The notes below the pieces were generated by a model, which did not search any database, was not told the origin of the DNA, and worked only from the letters and a program-made list of their open reading frames with translations. This document shows positions 8,528 through 16,353 of a DNA stretch of 37,147 nucleotides, one piece after another. Made by a program: the position numbers and the translations under genes. Position 1 is the stretch's first letter, and each line of letters opens with the position of its first letter. The stretch comes from Streptomyces sp. OR43 (lineage in GTDB: Bacteria > Actinomycetota > Actinomycetes > Streptomycetales > Streptomycetaceae). The DNA is taken from NCBI RefSeq assembly GCF_008042275.1, contig NZ_RDBK01000043.1:3394452-3431598 (forward strand), in the 5' to 3' direction.

Positions 8528-8562
8528 CGGGTCGCGCCGCGCCGCTCGCATGGCGAGACCCG
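8528..8562 (+). other. hairpin in the ilvN-ilvC gap
   Basis: CGGGTC (8528-8533) pairs with GACCCG (8557-8562), and an inner CTCGC/GCGAG pairing competes with it. It has no U-tract. It could attenuate read-through or mark RNA processing between ilvN and ilvC; the 108-base gap is long for an operon. Confidence 0.3.
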
Positions 8563-8628
8563 AAAACGTAACTGACGCACCCCGCCGTACGGTGGGACGC
8601 AACACCTGCACACCAAGGAGAAGACCCA

Positions 8629-9630
8629 GTGGCCGAGCTGTTCTACGACGACGATGCCGACCTGTCCATCATCCAGGGCCGCAAGGTCGCGGTCCTTGGT
8701 TACGGCAGCCAGGGCCACGCCCACGCGCTGTCGCTGCGCGACTCGGGTGTCGACGTCCGTGTCGGTCTGCACGAGGGCTCCAAGTCCAAGGCCAAGGCCG
8801 AGGAGCAGGGTCTGCGCGTGGTGACCCCGTCCGAGGCCGCCGCCGAGGCCGACGTCATCATGATCCTGGTTCCGGACCCGATCCAGGCCCAGGTCTACGA
8901 GGAGTCCGTCAAGGACAACCTCAAGGACGGCGACGCGCTGTTCTTCGGCCACGGCCTGAACATCCGCTTCGGCTTCATCAAGCCGCCGGCCGGCGTCGAC
9001 GTCTGCATGGTCGCCCCCAAGGGCCCCGGCCACCTGGTCCGCCGCCAGTACGAGGAGGGCCGCGGCGTCCCGTGCATCGTGGCCGTCGAGCAGGACGCCT
9101 CGGGCAAGGGCCTGGAGCTCGCCCTCTCGTACGCCAAGGGCATCGGCGGCACCCGCGCCGGCGTCATCAAGACGACCTTCACCGAGGAGACCGAGACCGA
9201 CCTGTTCGGTGAGCAGGCCGTCCTCTGCGGTGGCACCGCCGCCCTGGTCAAGGCCGGTTTCGAGACCCTGACCGAGGCCGGCTACCAGCCGGAGATCGCG
9301 TACTTCGAGTGCCTCCACGAGCTGAAGCTCATCGTGGACCTCATGTACGAGGGCGGCCTGGAGAAGATGCGCTGGTCCATCTCGGAGACCGCCGAGTGGG
9401 GCGACTACGTCACCGGCCCGCGGATCATCACGGACGCCACCAAGGCCGAGATGAAGAAGGTCCTCACCGAGATCCAGGACGGCACCTTCGCCAACGCCTG
9501 GATGGCCGAGTACCACAACGGTCTGCCCAAGTACAACGAGTACAAGAAGGCCGACAGCGACCACCTGCTGGAGACCACCGGCCGTGAGCTGCGCAAGCTC
9601 ATGAGCTGGGTCAACGACGAGGACGCGTAA
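8629..9630 (+). CDS. ilvC: ketol-acid reductoisomerase (NADP+), class I
   Basis: A 333-residue Mg- and NADPH-dependent enzyme that isomerises and reduces acetolactate or acetohydroxybutyrate to the dihydroxy acids of the Val/Leu/Ile pathway. The N-terminal Rossmann motif is G-Y-G-S-Q-G ('AVLGYGSQGHAHALSLRDSG'). The C-terminal knotted helical domain contains the expected acidic metal-binding region around 'TDLFGEQAVLCGG' and 'ELKLIVDLMYEGG'. The start is the GTG at 8629, with AAGGAG 8 bases upstream. Length is that of the short class I enzymes. It is last in the ilvBNC operon and is followed directly by a strong hairpin terminator. Confidence 0.97.
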   Translation: MAELFYDDDADLSIIQGRKVAVLGYGSQGHAHALSLRDSGVDVRVGLHEGSKSKAKAEEQGLRVVTPSEAAAEADVIMILVPDPIQAQVYEESVKDNLKDGDALFFGHGLNIRFGFIKPPAGVDVCMVAPKGPGHLVRRQYEEGRGVPCIVAVEQDASGKGLELALSYAKGIGGTRAGVIKTTFTEETETDLFGEQAVLCGGTAALVKAGFETLTEAGYQPEIAYFECLHELKLIVDLMYEGGLEKMRWSISETAEWGDYVTGPRIITDATKAEMKKVLTEIQDGTFANAWMAEYHNGLPKYNEYKKADSDHLLETTGRELRKLMSWVNDEDA

Positions 9631-9637
9631 CACCGAG

Positions 9638-9675
9638 GCCCGAAGGGGCGGATCCGCGGATCCGCCCCTTCGGGC
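9638..9675 (+). terminator. ilvBNC operon terminator (long perfect hairpin)
   Basis: An 18-base arm (9638-9655) is perfectly complementary to 9658-9675. It starts 8 bases after the ilvC stop. There is no U-tract, which is common for Streptomyces terminators. Confidence 0.85.
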
Positions 9676-9906
9676 TTCCGCCCTGCTTCACCGCTGGAAG
9701 AGGCGGCGTCGTACGTGTGTACAAGTCGTCCAGCCTCTTGTGGGTGATCCTTCCAACGGGGCGCAGTATGCGTGCTCGCGCATGACTACACTTCTCCACA
9801 CATACACGCGTCAGGCCCACAGTGTCGTGCGTCTTCCACGCGGCAAGCCCCTCCACCGCCTGCGGCCGTCGGGACGGCCGTCCGCACTGGATCTGTGAGG
9901 ACTCAC

Positions 9907-11499
9907 GTGAGCTCGAAACCTGTCGTACTCATCGCTGAAGAGCTGTCGCCCGCCACGGTGGACGCCCTGGGACCGGACTTCGAGATCCGGCACTGCAACG
10001 GCGCGGACCGCGCCGAGCTCCTCCCCGCGATCGCCGATGTCGACGCCATCCTGGTGCGCTCCGCCACCAAGGTCGACGCCGAGGCCATCGCCGCCGCGAA
10101 GAAGCTGAAGGTCGTGGCCCGCGCGGGCGTCGGTCTGGACAACGTCGACGTCTCCTCGGCCACCAAGGCCGGCGTGATGGTCGTGAACGCACCGACCTCC
10201 AACATCGTCACCGCCGCCGAGCTCGCCTGCGGTCTGCTCGTCGCCACGGCGCGCAACATCCCCCAGGCCAACACCGCGCTCAAGAACGGCGAGTGGAAGC
10301 GCTCGAAGTACACCGGCGTCGAGCTGAGCGAGAAGACCCTCGGCGTCGTCGGCCTCGGCCGCATCGGCGTCCTGGTCGCCCAGCGCATGTCGGCCTTCGG
10401 CATGAAGATCGTCGCGTACGACCCCTACGTCCAGCCCGCGCGCGCCGCGCAGATGGGCGTCAAGCTCCTCTCGCTGGACGAGCTGCTGGAGGTCTCCGAC
10501 TTCATCACCGTGCACCTCCCCAAGACCCCGGAGACGCTCGGCCTGATCGGCGACGAGGCGCTGCACAAGGTGAAGCCCTCGGTGCGCATCGTCAACGCCG
10601 CACGCGGCGGCATCGTCGACGAGGAGGCGCTCGCCTCCGCCCTCAAGGAGGGCCGCGTCGCCGGCGCCGGTCTCGACGTGTACACCAAGGAGCCCTGCAC
10701 GGACTCCCCGCTGTTCCAGTTCGACCAGGTCGTCTGCACCCCGCACCTCGGCGCGTCCACGGACGAGGCCCAGGAGAAGGCCGGGATCGCGGTCGCCAAG
10801 TCGGTGCGCCTCGCGCTCGCCGGTGAGCTCGTGCCGGACGCGGTCAACGTCCAGGGCGGCGTCATCGCCGAGGACGTCCGTCCCGGCCTCCCGCTCGCCG
10901 AGAAGCTCGGCCGGATCTTCACCGCGCTCGCGGGCGAGGTCGCGGCCCGACTCGACGTCGAGGTGTACGGCGAGATCACCCAGCACGACGTGAAGGTGCT
11001 CGAACTCTCCGCGCTCAAGGGCGTCTTCGAGGACGTCGTCGACGAGACCGTGTCGTACGTGAACGCCCCGCTGTTCGCGCAGGAGCGCGGTGTCGAGGTC
11101 CGCCTCACCACCAGCTCCGAGTCGCCCGACCACCGCAACGTGGTCACGGTCCGCGGCACGCTGGCCGACGGCCAGGAGGTCGCGGTGTCCGGCACGCTGG
11201 CCGGTCCCAAGCACCTCCAGAAGATCGTCGCGATCGGCGAGCACGACGTGGACCTGGCACTGGCCGACCACATGGTCGTCCTGCGGTACCAGGACCGTCC
11301 CGGCGTCGTCGGCGCGGTCGGCAAGATCCTCGGCGAGGCCGGGCTGAACATCGCGGGCATGCAGGTGTCCCGGGCCGACGTGGGCGGCGAGGCGCTGGTC
11401 GTCCTCACCGTCGACGACGACGTCCCGGCGTCGGTGCTGACCGAGATCTCGGCCGAGATCGGCGCGGCCTCGGCCCGTTCGGTGAACCTGACCGACTGA
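9907..11499 (+). CDS. serA: D-3-phosphoglycerate dehydrogenase, type 1 (long form)
   Basis: A 530-residue enzyme that oxidises 3-phosphoglycerate to 3-phosphohydroxypyruvate, the first step of serine synthesis. The NAD site G-L-G-R-I-G is at 149-154. Catalytic Arg and His motifs are 'NAARGGIVD' and 'TPHLGASTDEAQ'. After the catalytic core come the allosteric-substrate-binding domain and a C-terminal ACT domain ('VVLRYQDRPGVVGAVGKILGEAGLNIAGMQVSR' region), the long architecture usual in actinobacteria and linked to serine feedback. The GTG at 9907 follows GAGGA by 5 bases; the frame stays open further upstream, but the homology begins here. It is separated from ilvC by a terminator and about 230 bases, so it has its own promoter. 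Confidence 0.96.
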   Translation: MSSKPVVLIAEELSPATVDALGPDFEIRHCNGADRAELLPAIADVDAILVRSATKVDAEAIAAAKKLKVVARAGVGLDNVDVSSATKAGVMVVNAPTSNIVTAAELACGLLVATARNIPQANTALKNGEWKRSKYTGVELSEKTLGVVGLGRIGVLVAQRMSAFGMKIVAYDPYVQPARAAQMGVKLLSLDELLEVSDFITVHLPKTPETLGLIGDEALHKVKPSVRIVNAARGGIVDEEALASALKEGRVAGAGLDVYTKEPCTDSPLFQFDQVVCTPHLGASTDEAQEKAGIAVAKSVRLALAGELVPDAVNVQGGVIAEDVRPGLPLAEKLGRIFTALAGEVAARLDVEVYGEITQHDVKVLELSALKGVFEDVVDETVSYVNAPLFAQERGVEVRLTTSSESPDHRNVVTVRGTLADGQEVAVSGTLAGPKHLQKIVAIGEHDVDLALADHMVVLRYQDRPGVVGAVGKILGEAGLNIAGMQVSRADVGGEALVVLTVDDDVPASVLTEISAEIGAASARSVNLTD

Positions 11500-11530
11500 G
11501 TCCTTCCCGCAGTCTCCGTACCCGGCATCT

Positions 11531-11571
11531 AGACGCGCGTCTTACACATGCGTCTGCATGCCGGGTACGCT
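11531..11571 (+). promoter_or_regulatory. tetR promoter with palindromic operators
   Basis: AGACGCGCGTCT (11531-11542) is a perfect 12-base palindrome. A second inverted repeat, CATGC-GTCT-GCATG (11547-11560), follows. A promoter fits between and over them: TTACAC (11542-11547), an 18-base spacer, and TACGCT (11566-11571), only 6 bases before the ATG at 11578. This predicts a leaderless, probably autorepressed transcript. Confidence 0.55.
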
Positions 11572-11577
11572 GCTGTC

Positions 11578-12192
11578 ATGGGACATCGTGAGGATCTGCT
11601 CGAAGGCGCGAAGCGCTGCCTGCTGGAGAAGGGGTACGCCCGGACGACGGCACGCGACATCGTTGCGGCCTCCGGGACGAACCTCGCGTCCATCGGCTAC
11701 CACTACGGCTCCAAGGAGGCCCTGCTCAACCTCGCCTTCCTCAAGGTGACGGAGGAGTGGGGCGATGTGCTGACCAAGGACGGCGAGGCGGCCGAGGTCG
11801 CCGAGAACGCACCCGCGGCCCCTCTCGACCAGTTCCGCGAGACCTGGGAGCGGGTGATCGGGAGCTATGAGCAGACCCGTGCCGTCTGGCAGCTCCAGAT
11901 GGAGGTCATCTCCCGGATCGACTCCGACCCCGAGCTCCAGAAGGCACTCGCCGGGCCGCAGCAGGAGGGCCGCAACGGGCTCGCCGAGAACATGCTGGGC
12001 ATCGACCCCGAGGCCGAACCCGAGAAGGCCCGGGTGGCCGGCCTGTTCTGTCAGGCGCTGCTCGCGGGCGTCATGGTCCAGTGGCTGATGGACAGCGATT
12101 CGGCGCCCTCGGCCCAGGACCTCACGGACGGCCTGAAGGCGGTCCTGGCGGGCCGGGCCGACGCCGCCGCCGCGGGCAACACCCCCCACTGA
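11578..12192 (+). CDS. TetR-family transcriptional regulator
   Basis: A 204-residue protein. The N-terminal helix-turn-helix is clear at about residues 5-50 ('LEGAKRCLLEKGYARTTARDIV' then 'GTNLASIGYHYGSKEALL'), the TetR DNA-binding signature. The C-terminal ligand domain is divergent and gives no hint of effector. The ATG at 11578 is chosen over the upstream GTG-type frame extension because a -10 like TACGCT lies 6 bases before it, which is typical of leaderless genes. Palindromes overlap this promoter and suggest autoregulation. It converges with the PucR gene and follows serA on the same strand with no obvious functional tie. Confidence 0.88.
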   Translation: MGHREDLLEGAKRCLLEKGYARTTARDIVAASGTNLASIGYHYGSKEALLNLAFLKVTEEWGDVLTKDGEAAEVAENAPAAPLDQFRETWERVIGSYEQTRAVWQLQMEVISRIDSDPELQKALAGPQQEGRNGLAENMLGIDPEAEPEKARVAGLFCQALLAGVMVQWLMDSDSAPSAQDLTDGLKAVLAGRADAAAAGNTPH

Positions 12193-12283
12193 CCGCCGCC
12201 CGCCGCCGCAAGGCCCTCCGCGGACAGGGGCCCGCCACTGCGAAGGCCCTTCTCCGACCGCCGCCCGCCGCCGGCCCGCCCCT

Positions 12284-13426
12284 TCAGAGCCGGGCGGCCT
12301 TCAGCGCCATGTGGAGCAGCAGCCGGTCCTCGCCGTCGTTCAGATCCAGGCCGGTGAGCTGCTGGACCCGGGAGAGGCGGTAGTACAGCGTCTGCCGGTG
12401 GATGCCCAGCTCGCCCGCGGTCCGGGACGCCTGGCCCGCGCAGTCGAGGAACACCTCGGCGGTGCGGGCCAGGTCCCGTTGGGCCGGGGCCAGCAGGGGG
12501 CGGACCGTGTGGTCCGGCTGGGTGTCCCGGGCGAGCGCGGTCAGCAAGCGGTACGGGCCGATGGCCGACCATTCGGCGACCGGGCCGAACCGTTTCTCCG
12601 CCGCGGCCGCCCGGGCCGCGGCCGATGCCTCGTGCCAGGCGTCCGCCAGCTCCGCCAGGCCGCGGCGGGGGACCGCGATCCCCGCGGTGGCGCCGGGCCC
12701 CGCCGAGCCGCGCAGCCGGTCGGCGGCGGTGAGGGCCGGGTCCAGGACGTCGTGCGACCGCAGCCGAACCAGCGCGGCCAGGGCCGGGGCCCCCGCGCCG
12801 CCCGGGAAAGGGGCGCCGGACAGGGCCGCCGCCGACGGCACCGTCCGCACCGACGGCGGGTCGTCCGGCCACGGGGTCACGCACACCACGGTGTGCAGCC
12901 CCTCCGCGTCCGGCCCGAGCGCCTCGGCGAGCGCGGCCACCGCCATGTCGCGCTGCCAGCCGCGCCCCGCCGTGAGGACCGCCCCGAACTCCCGGGACAG
13001 ATCCGTGCCCGCCCGCGCCTCGTCGGAGAGCAGCGCACCGATCCGGGCCGCCACGTCCATCGCCGCGTCGAGCTGCTGGTCGGTCGGCCCGGGATCGGCG
13101 TCCAGCAGCCAGACGTAACCGAGCACGACGCCCCGATGGCGTACGGGCAGACAGATCCGGCCCCGGTAGACACCGGCCTCCGGGGCGGCCGGGATGCGGA
13201 CGGGGCCGGTGGCGCGGGTGATGCCGAAGTTCTCGAACCAGGCGCGGACCGCCGGGGTCGAGCGGCGGGTCAGGATCGAACGGGTGCGGACCGGGTCCAT
13301 CGCCGTGTCGTCGTCGCTGTCGTGGGCCCCGAAGGCGACCAGGCCGAAGTCCCGGTTCTCCAGCGTCGCGGGGACGCCGAGCAGCGCCGAGATCTCGTCG
13401 ACCAGCTCCTGGTAATCGCCCTTCAC
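12284..13426 (-). CDS. PucR-family (CdaR-like) transcriptional regulator, probable proline-catabolism regulator
   Basis: A 380-residue regulator with a C-terminal PucR-type helix-turn-helix ('DLARTAEVFLDCAGQASRTAGELGIHRQTLYYRLSRVQQLTG' region, about 320-375) and a GAF-like sensing part in the N-terminal half. The GTG at 13426 is chosen because the recognisable domain begins right there ('VKGDYQELVDEISALLGVP'). It is divergent from proline dehydrogenase, with a 16-base perfect palindrome 21 bases upstream of its start. PucR-type regulators next to putA-like genes usually activate them in response to proline, so I infer that role. It converges with the TetR gene across a 91-base gap with no clear terminator. 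Confidence 0.85.
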   Translation of the reverse strand: MKGDYQELVDEISALLGVPATLENRDFGLVAFGAHDSDDDTAMDPVRTRSILTRRSTPAVRAWFENFGITRATGPVRIPAAPEAGVYRGRICLPVRHRGVVLGYVWLLDADPGPTDQQLDAAMDVAARIGALLSDEARAGTDLSREFGAVLTAGRGWQRDMAVAALAEALGPDAEGLHTVVCVTPWPDDPPSVRTVPSAAALSGAPFPGGAGAPALAALVRLRSHDVLDPALTAADRLRGSAGPGATAGIAVPRRGLAELADAWHEASAAARAAAAEKRFGPVAEWSAIGPYRLLTALARDTQPDHTVRPLLAPAQRDLARTAEVFLDCAGQASRTAGELGIHRQTLYYRLSRVQQLTGLDLNDGEDRLLLHMALKAARL

Positions 13427-13615
13427 CCGGCCATTCTCGCACCCCTTCAGACATATGTCTGAGATCCAGGGCACGGATGCGTGACAGCTGTCGATGGCAC
13501 AGGATCGGAGGGATCCTTAGATTTCACGGTGGTTCTCCGTGCTGTACCGCTTCTGTTCCCTATCGGGCACTTGTGGCGGTTCGGCCTTCGTCCGTACTTT
13601 CCGTGGAGGTGCCCC
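13427..13615. other. divergent control region between pucR-type gene and proline dehydrogenase
   Basis: Holds the palindrome at 13447-13462 and presumably both promoters. A TTGTGG...TACTTT pair (13571-13600) resembles a promoter but would start transcription inside the ribosome site of the next gene, so I do not call it. No gene is seen. Confidence 0.5.
13447..13462. promoter_or_regulatory. 16-base perfect palindrome TCAGACATATGTCTGA (candidate operator)
   Basis: Perfectly self-complementary over all 16 bases. It sits 21 bases upstream of the PucR-type start and about 150 bases upstream of proline dehydrogenase, so it could serve both. The binding protein is not known; the adjacent PucR-type regulator is the obvious candidate. 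Confidence 0.55.
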
Positions 13616-14542
13616 GTGCTGGGTCCCGTGATTCTCGCCGCGTCACGCAGCGACAAGATGCGCCGTTTCATCTCGGCAGCGCCGGGCACGAAGCAGGTCG
13701 TCGACCGGTTCATCGCCGGTGAGACGGTCGCGCAGGTCGTCCCGATCATCGAGGACGCCGCCGACAAGGGCCTCGAAGTCACCCTCGACGTGGTCGGCGA
13801 GGACATCACCACCCCCGAGCAGGCCGCCGCCGCGCGCGACGCCTACCTGGAGCTCATCGGCCGCCTGGAGAAGCTCGGCCTGGGCACGAAGGCGGAGATG
13901 TCCGTCAAGCTCTCCATGTTCGGCCAGGCGCTGGAGGGCGGCCACGAGCTGGCCCTCGCCAACGTCCGCCCGGTCGTCGAGGCCGCCGCCGCGATCGGCA
14001 CCACGGTCACCCTGGACGCCGAGGACCACACCACTCTCGACTCGATGTTCGCCATCCACGAGGAGCTGCGGAAGGACTTCCCGCAGACCGGATGCGTCAT
14101 CCAGGCCTACCTCTTCCGCACCGAGGACGACGCCCGCCGCCTGGCCGCCGCGGGCAGCCGCGTGCGCATCGTCAAGGGCGCCTACAAGGAGCCCGCCTCG
14201 GTCGCGTACCAGGACAAGGCCGAGATCGACAAGGCGTACGTCCGCATCCTCAGGACGCTGATGGAGGGCGAGGGCTACCCGATGATCGGGTCCCACGACC
14301 CGCGCCTGATCGCCATCGCCCAGGAGCTGGGCCGCAAGGCCGGCCGCAAGCTCGACGAGTACGAGTTCCAGATGCTGTACGGCATCCGCAGCGACGAGCA
14401 CGTCCGGCTCGCGGCGGAGGGCCACCGGATGCGTGTCTACACCGCGTACGGCACCGACTGGTACGGCTACTTCATGCGCCGCCTCGCGGAGAAGCCGGCC
14501 AACCTGCTGTTCTTCGGCCGCTCCATCCTCACCAAGGGCTGA
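13616..14542 (+). CDS. proline dehydrogenase (monofunctional, FAD)
   Basis: A 308-residue FAD enzyme that oxidises L-proline to delta-1-pyrroline-5-carboxylate, the first step of proline use as carbon and nitrogen source. The TIM-barrel PRODH domain shows 'KAEMSVKLSMFG', 'TVTLDAEDHTTLDSMF', 'RIVKGAYKEP' (the conserved Lys-Gly-Ala-Tyr) and 'GSHDPRLI'. The GTG at 13616 has GGAGG 6 bases upstream and gives the standard length of the short monofunctional enzymes; the frame extends upstream without homology. The next gene, P5C dehydrogenase, starts 40 bases downstream, so the pair is an operon. The product is reactive, and channelling to the neighbour is plausible. Confidence 0.94.
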   Translation: MLGPVILAASRSDKMRRFISAAPGTKQVVDRFIAGETVAQVVPIIEDAADKGLEVTLDVVGEDITTPEQAAAARDAYLELIGRLEKLGLGTKAEMSVKLSMFGQALEGGHELALANVRPVVEAAAAIGTTVTLDAEDHTTLDSMFAIHEELRKDFPQTGCVIQAYLFRTEDDARRLAAAGSRVRIVKGAYKEPASVAYQDKAEIDKAYVRILRTLMEGEGYPMIGSHDPRLIAIAQELGRKAGRKLDEYEFQMLYGIRSDEHVRLAAEGHRMRVYTAYGTDWYGYFMRRLAEKPANLLFFGRSILTKG

Positions 14543-14582
14543 GCCCCCTCCACCCCTCTCTTACTGAAGGAGCACGGTAACC

Positions 14583-16214
14583 ATGGACGCTGTCACCCAG
14601 GTCCCCGCGCCGGTCAACGAGCCGGTCCACTCCTACGCCCCGGGCTCCCCGGAGCGCGCCCGCCTGGAGGCGAAGCTCAAGGAGCTCGGCCAGAACCCGA
14701 TCGACCTGCCGATGACCATCGGCGGAGAGAAGCGGATGGGTGGCGGCGAGCGCTTCGACGTCGTCCAGCCCCACAACCACAAGTCCGTCATCGGCACCTA
14801 CGCCGCCGCCACCGAGCAGGACGCGCAGGACGCGATCGACGCCGCCCTCGCCGCCGCCCCGGCCTGGCGCGCGATGGCCTTCGACGACCGCGCCGCCATC
14901 ATCCTGCGCGCCGCCGAGCTGCTCTCCGGCCCGTGGCGCGAGACGCTGGCCGCCTCCACGATGCTCGGCCAGGGCAAGACCGCCCAGCAGGCCGAGATCG
15001 ACTGCCCCTGTGAGCTCGTCGACTTCTGGCGCTTCAACGTGCACTACGCGCGCCAGATCCTGGCCGAGCAGCCCCCGGCGAACTCCGCCGGCGTGTGGAA
15101 CCGCATGGACCACCGCCCGCTGGAGGGCTTCGTCTACGCGATCACGCCGTTCAACTTCTCGGCCATCGCGGCCAACCTGCCCACCGCCCCGGCCCTCATG
15201 GGCAACGTGGTGGTCTGGAAGCCGTCCCCGACGCAGACCCACGCCGCCGTGCTGCTGATGCAGCTCCTGGAGGAGGCCGGCCTGCCCAAGGGCGTCATCA
15301 ACCTGGTGACCGGCGACGGCATCGCCGTCTCCGAGGTGGCCCTGAACCACCGCGACCTGGCCGGCATCCACTTCACCGGCTCGACCCCCACCTTCCAGCA
15401 CCTGTGGAAGACGGTCGGCAACAACATCGCCAACTACCGCACCTACCCGCGGCTCGTCGGCGAGACCGGCGGCAAGGACTTCGTCGTCGCCCACCCGTCG
15501 GCCGACCAGGCCGTCCTGAAGACCGCGCTGACCCGTGGCTCCTTCGAGTACCAGGGCCAGAAGTGCTCGGCGTCCTCGCGCGCCTACGTCCCGGCCTCCA
15601 TCTGGAACTCCGGTTTCAAGGAGAAGTTCGCGGCCGAGGTCGACTCCATCACGATGGGCGACGTCACCGACCTGTCGCACTTCATGGGCGCCGTCATCGA
15701 CGACCGCTCGTTCGCGAAGAACAAGGCCGCCATCGACCGCGCCGCGGCCGACCCGGCGTGCACGATCATCGCGGGCGGCACCTACGACGACTCGGTGGGC
15801 TACTTCGTCCGCCCGACCGTCATCGAGTGCAGCGACCCGTCGAACGAGGTCTTCACGACCGAGTACTTCGGCCCGATCCTCGCGGTCCACGTCTACGAGG
15901 ACGACAAGTTCGACGAGATGCTGGAGCAGATGGAGTCGGTCTCCGACTACGCCCTGACCGGTTCCGTCATCGCGAACGACCGCGCCGCGGCCGCGTACAC
16001 GATGGAGAAGCTGCGCTACGCCGCGGGCAACTTCTACATCAACGACAAGTCGACCGGCGCCGTCGTCGGCCAGCAGCCCTTCGGCGGCGGCCGTGCCTCG
16101 GGTACGAACGACAAGGCGGGCGCCCCGCAGAACCTCCAGCGCTGGACCCTGACCCGGGCCATCAAGGAGACGCTGGTCCCGCCGACCGAGTACACCTACC
16201 CCCACCAGGGCTGA
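14583..16214 (+). CDS. pruA: L-glutamate gamma-semialdehyde (P5C) dehydrogenase
   Basis: A 543-residue NAD-dependent aldehyde dehydrogenase that oxidises P5C/glutamate semialdehyde to glutamate, completing proline catabolism. The catalytic Cys is Cys328 in 'GQKCSASSRAYVP'; the general-base Glu is Glu294 in 'VGETGGKDFVV'. The long N-terminal segment and 'ITPFNFSAIAANL' are typical of the P5CDH branch of the ALDH superfamily. The ATG at 14583 follows AAGGAG at 11 bases. It is the second gene of the proline operon and is closed by two hairpins that also separate it from the convergent phospholipid operon. Confidence 0.96.
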   Translation: MDAVTQVPAPVNEPVHSYAPGSPERARLEAKLKELGQNPIDLPMTIGGEKRMGGGERFDVVQPHNHKSVIGTYAAATEQDAQDAIDAALAAAPAWRAMAFDDRAAIILRAAELLSGPWRETLAASTMLGQGKTAQQAEIDCPCELVDFWRFNVHYARQILAEQPPANSAGVWNRMDHRPLEGFVYAITPFNFSAIAANLPTAPALMGNVVVWKPSPTQTHAAVLLMQLLEEAGLPKGVINLVTGDGIAVSEVALNHRDLAGIHFTGSTPTFQHLWKTVGNNIANYRTYPRLVGETGGKDFVVAHPSADQAVLKTALTRGSFEYQGQKCSASSRAYVPASIWNSGFKEKFAAEVDSITMGDVTDLSHFMGAVIDDRSFAKNKAAIDRAAADPACTIIAGGTYDDSVGYFVRPTVIECSDPSNEVFTTEYFGPILAVHVYEDDKFDEMLEQMESVSDYALTGSVIANDRAAAAYTMEKLRYAAGNFYINDKSTGAVVGQQPFGGGRASGTNDKAGAPQNLQRWTLTRAIKETLVPPTEYTYPHQG

Positions 16215-16255
16215 GAGGGCGGCGGGAGGACTCTGACCGGGTCACCCGCCACCTT

Positions 16256-16283
16256 CCGGGGCGCCGCCCTCCCGGCGCCCCGG
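16256..16283 (+). terminator. hairpin terminator after pruA
   Basis: CCGGGGCGCCG (16256-16266) and CGGCGCCCCGG (16273-16283) are perfectly complementary, with a 6-base loop. It starts 42 bases after the pruA stop. Confidence 0.75.
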
Positions 16284-16292
16284 CCACGCACT

Positions 16293-16333
16293 CCGCCTCC
16301 CGACCGGTTCCCCTGCCGGCCGGGAGGCGGTTT
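16293..16333. terminator. second hairpin terminator between convergent operons
   Basis: CCGCCTCCCG (16293-16302) pairs with CGGGAGGCGG (16321-16330), extended by an inner CCGG/CCGG after one mismatch. TTT follows on the plus strand. It probably also ends the minus-strand operon finishing at 16354. Confidence 0.75.
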
Positions 16334-16353
16334 CCATGTCCGCTGCCGCGGCT

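Noticed and set aside
9782..9898. 38-codon ORF (MTTLLHTYTRQAHSVV...) ending 8 bases before serA, considered as a leader peptide
   Set aside because: It has no ribosome site, no run of Ser codons, no terminator hairpin after it, and weak third-position bias.
14529..16205. 558-codon minus-strand open frame opposite P5C dehydrogenase
   Set aside because: It is a shadow of a well-conserved aldehyde dehydrogenase; it is rich in Val/Gly/Arg with no domain.
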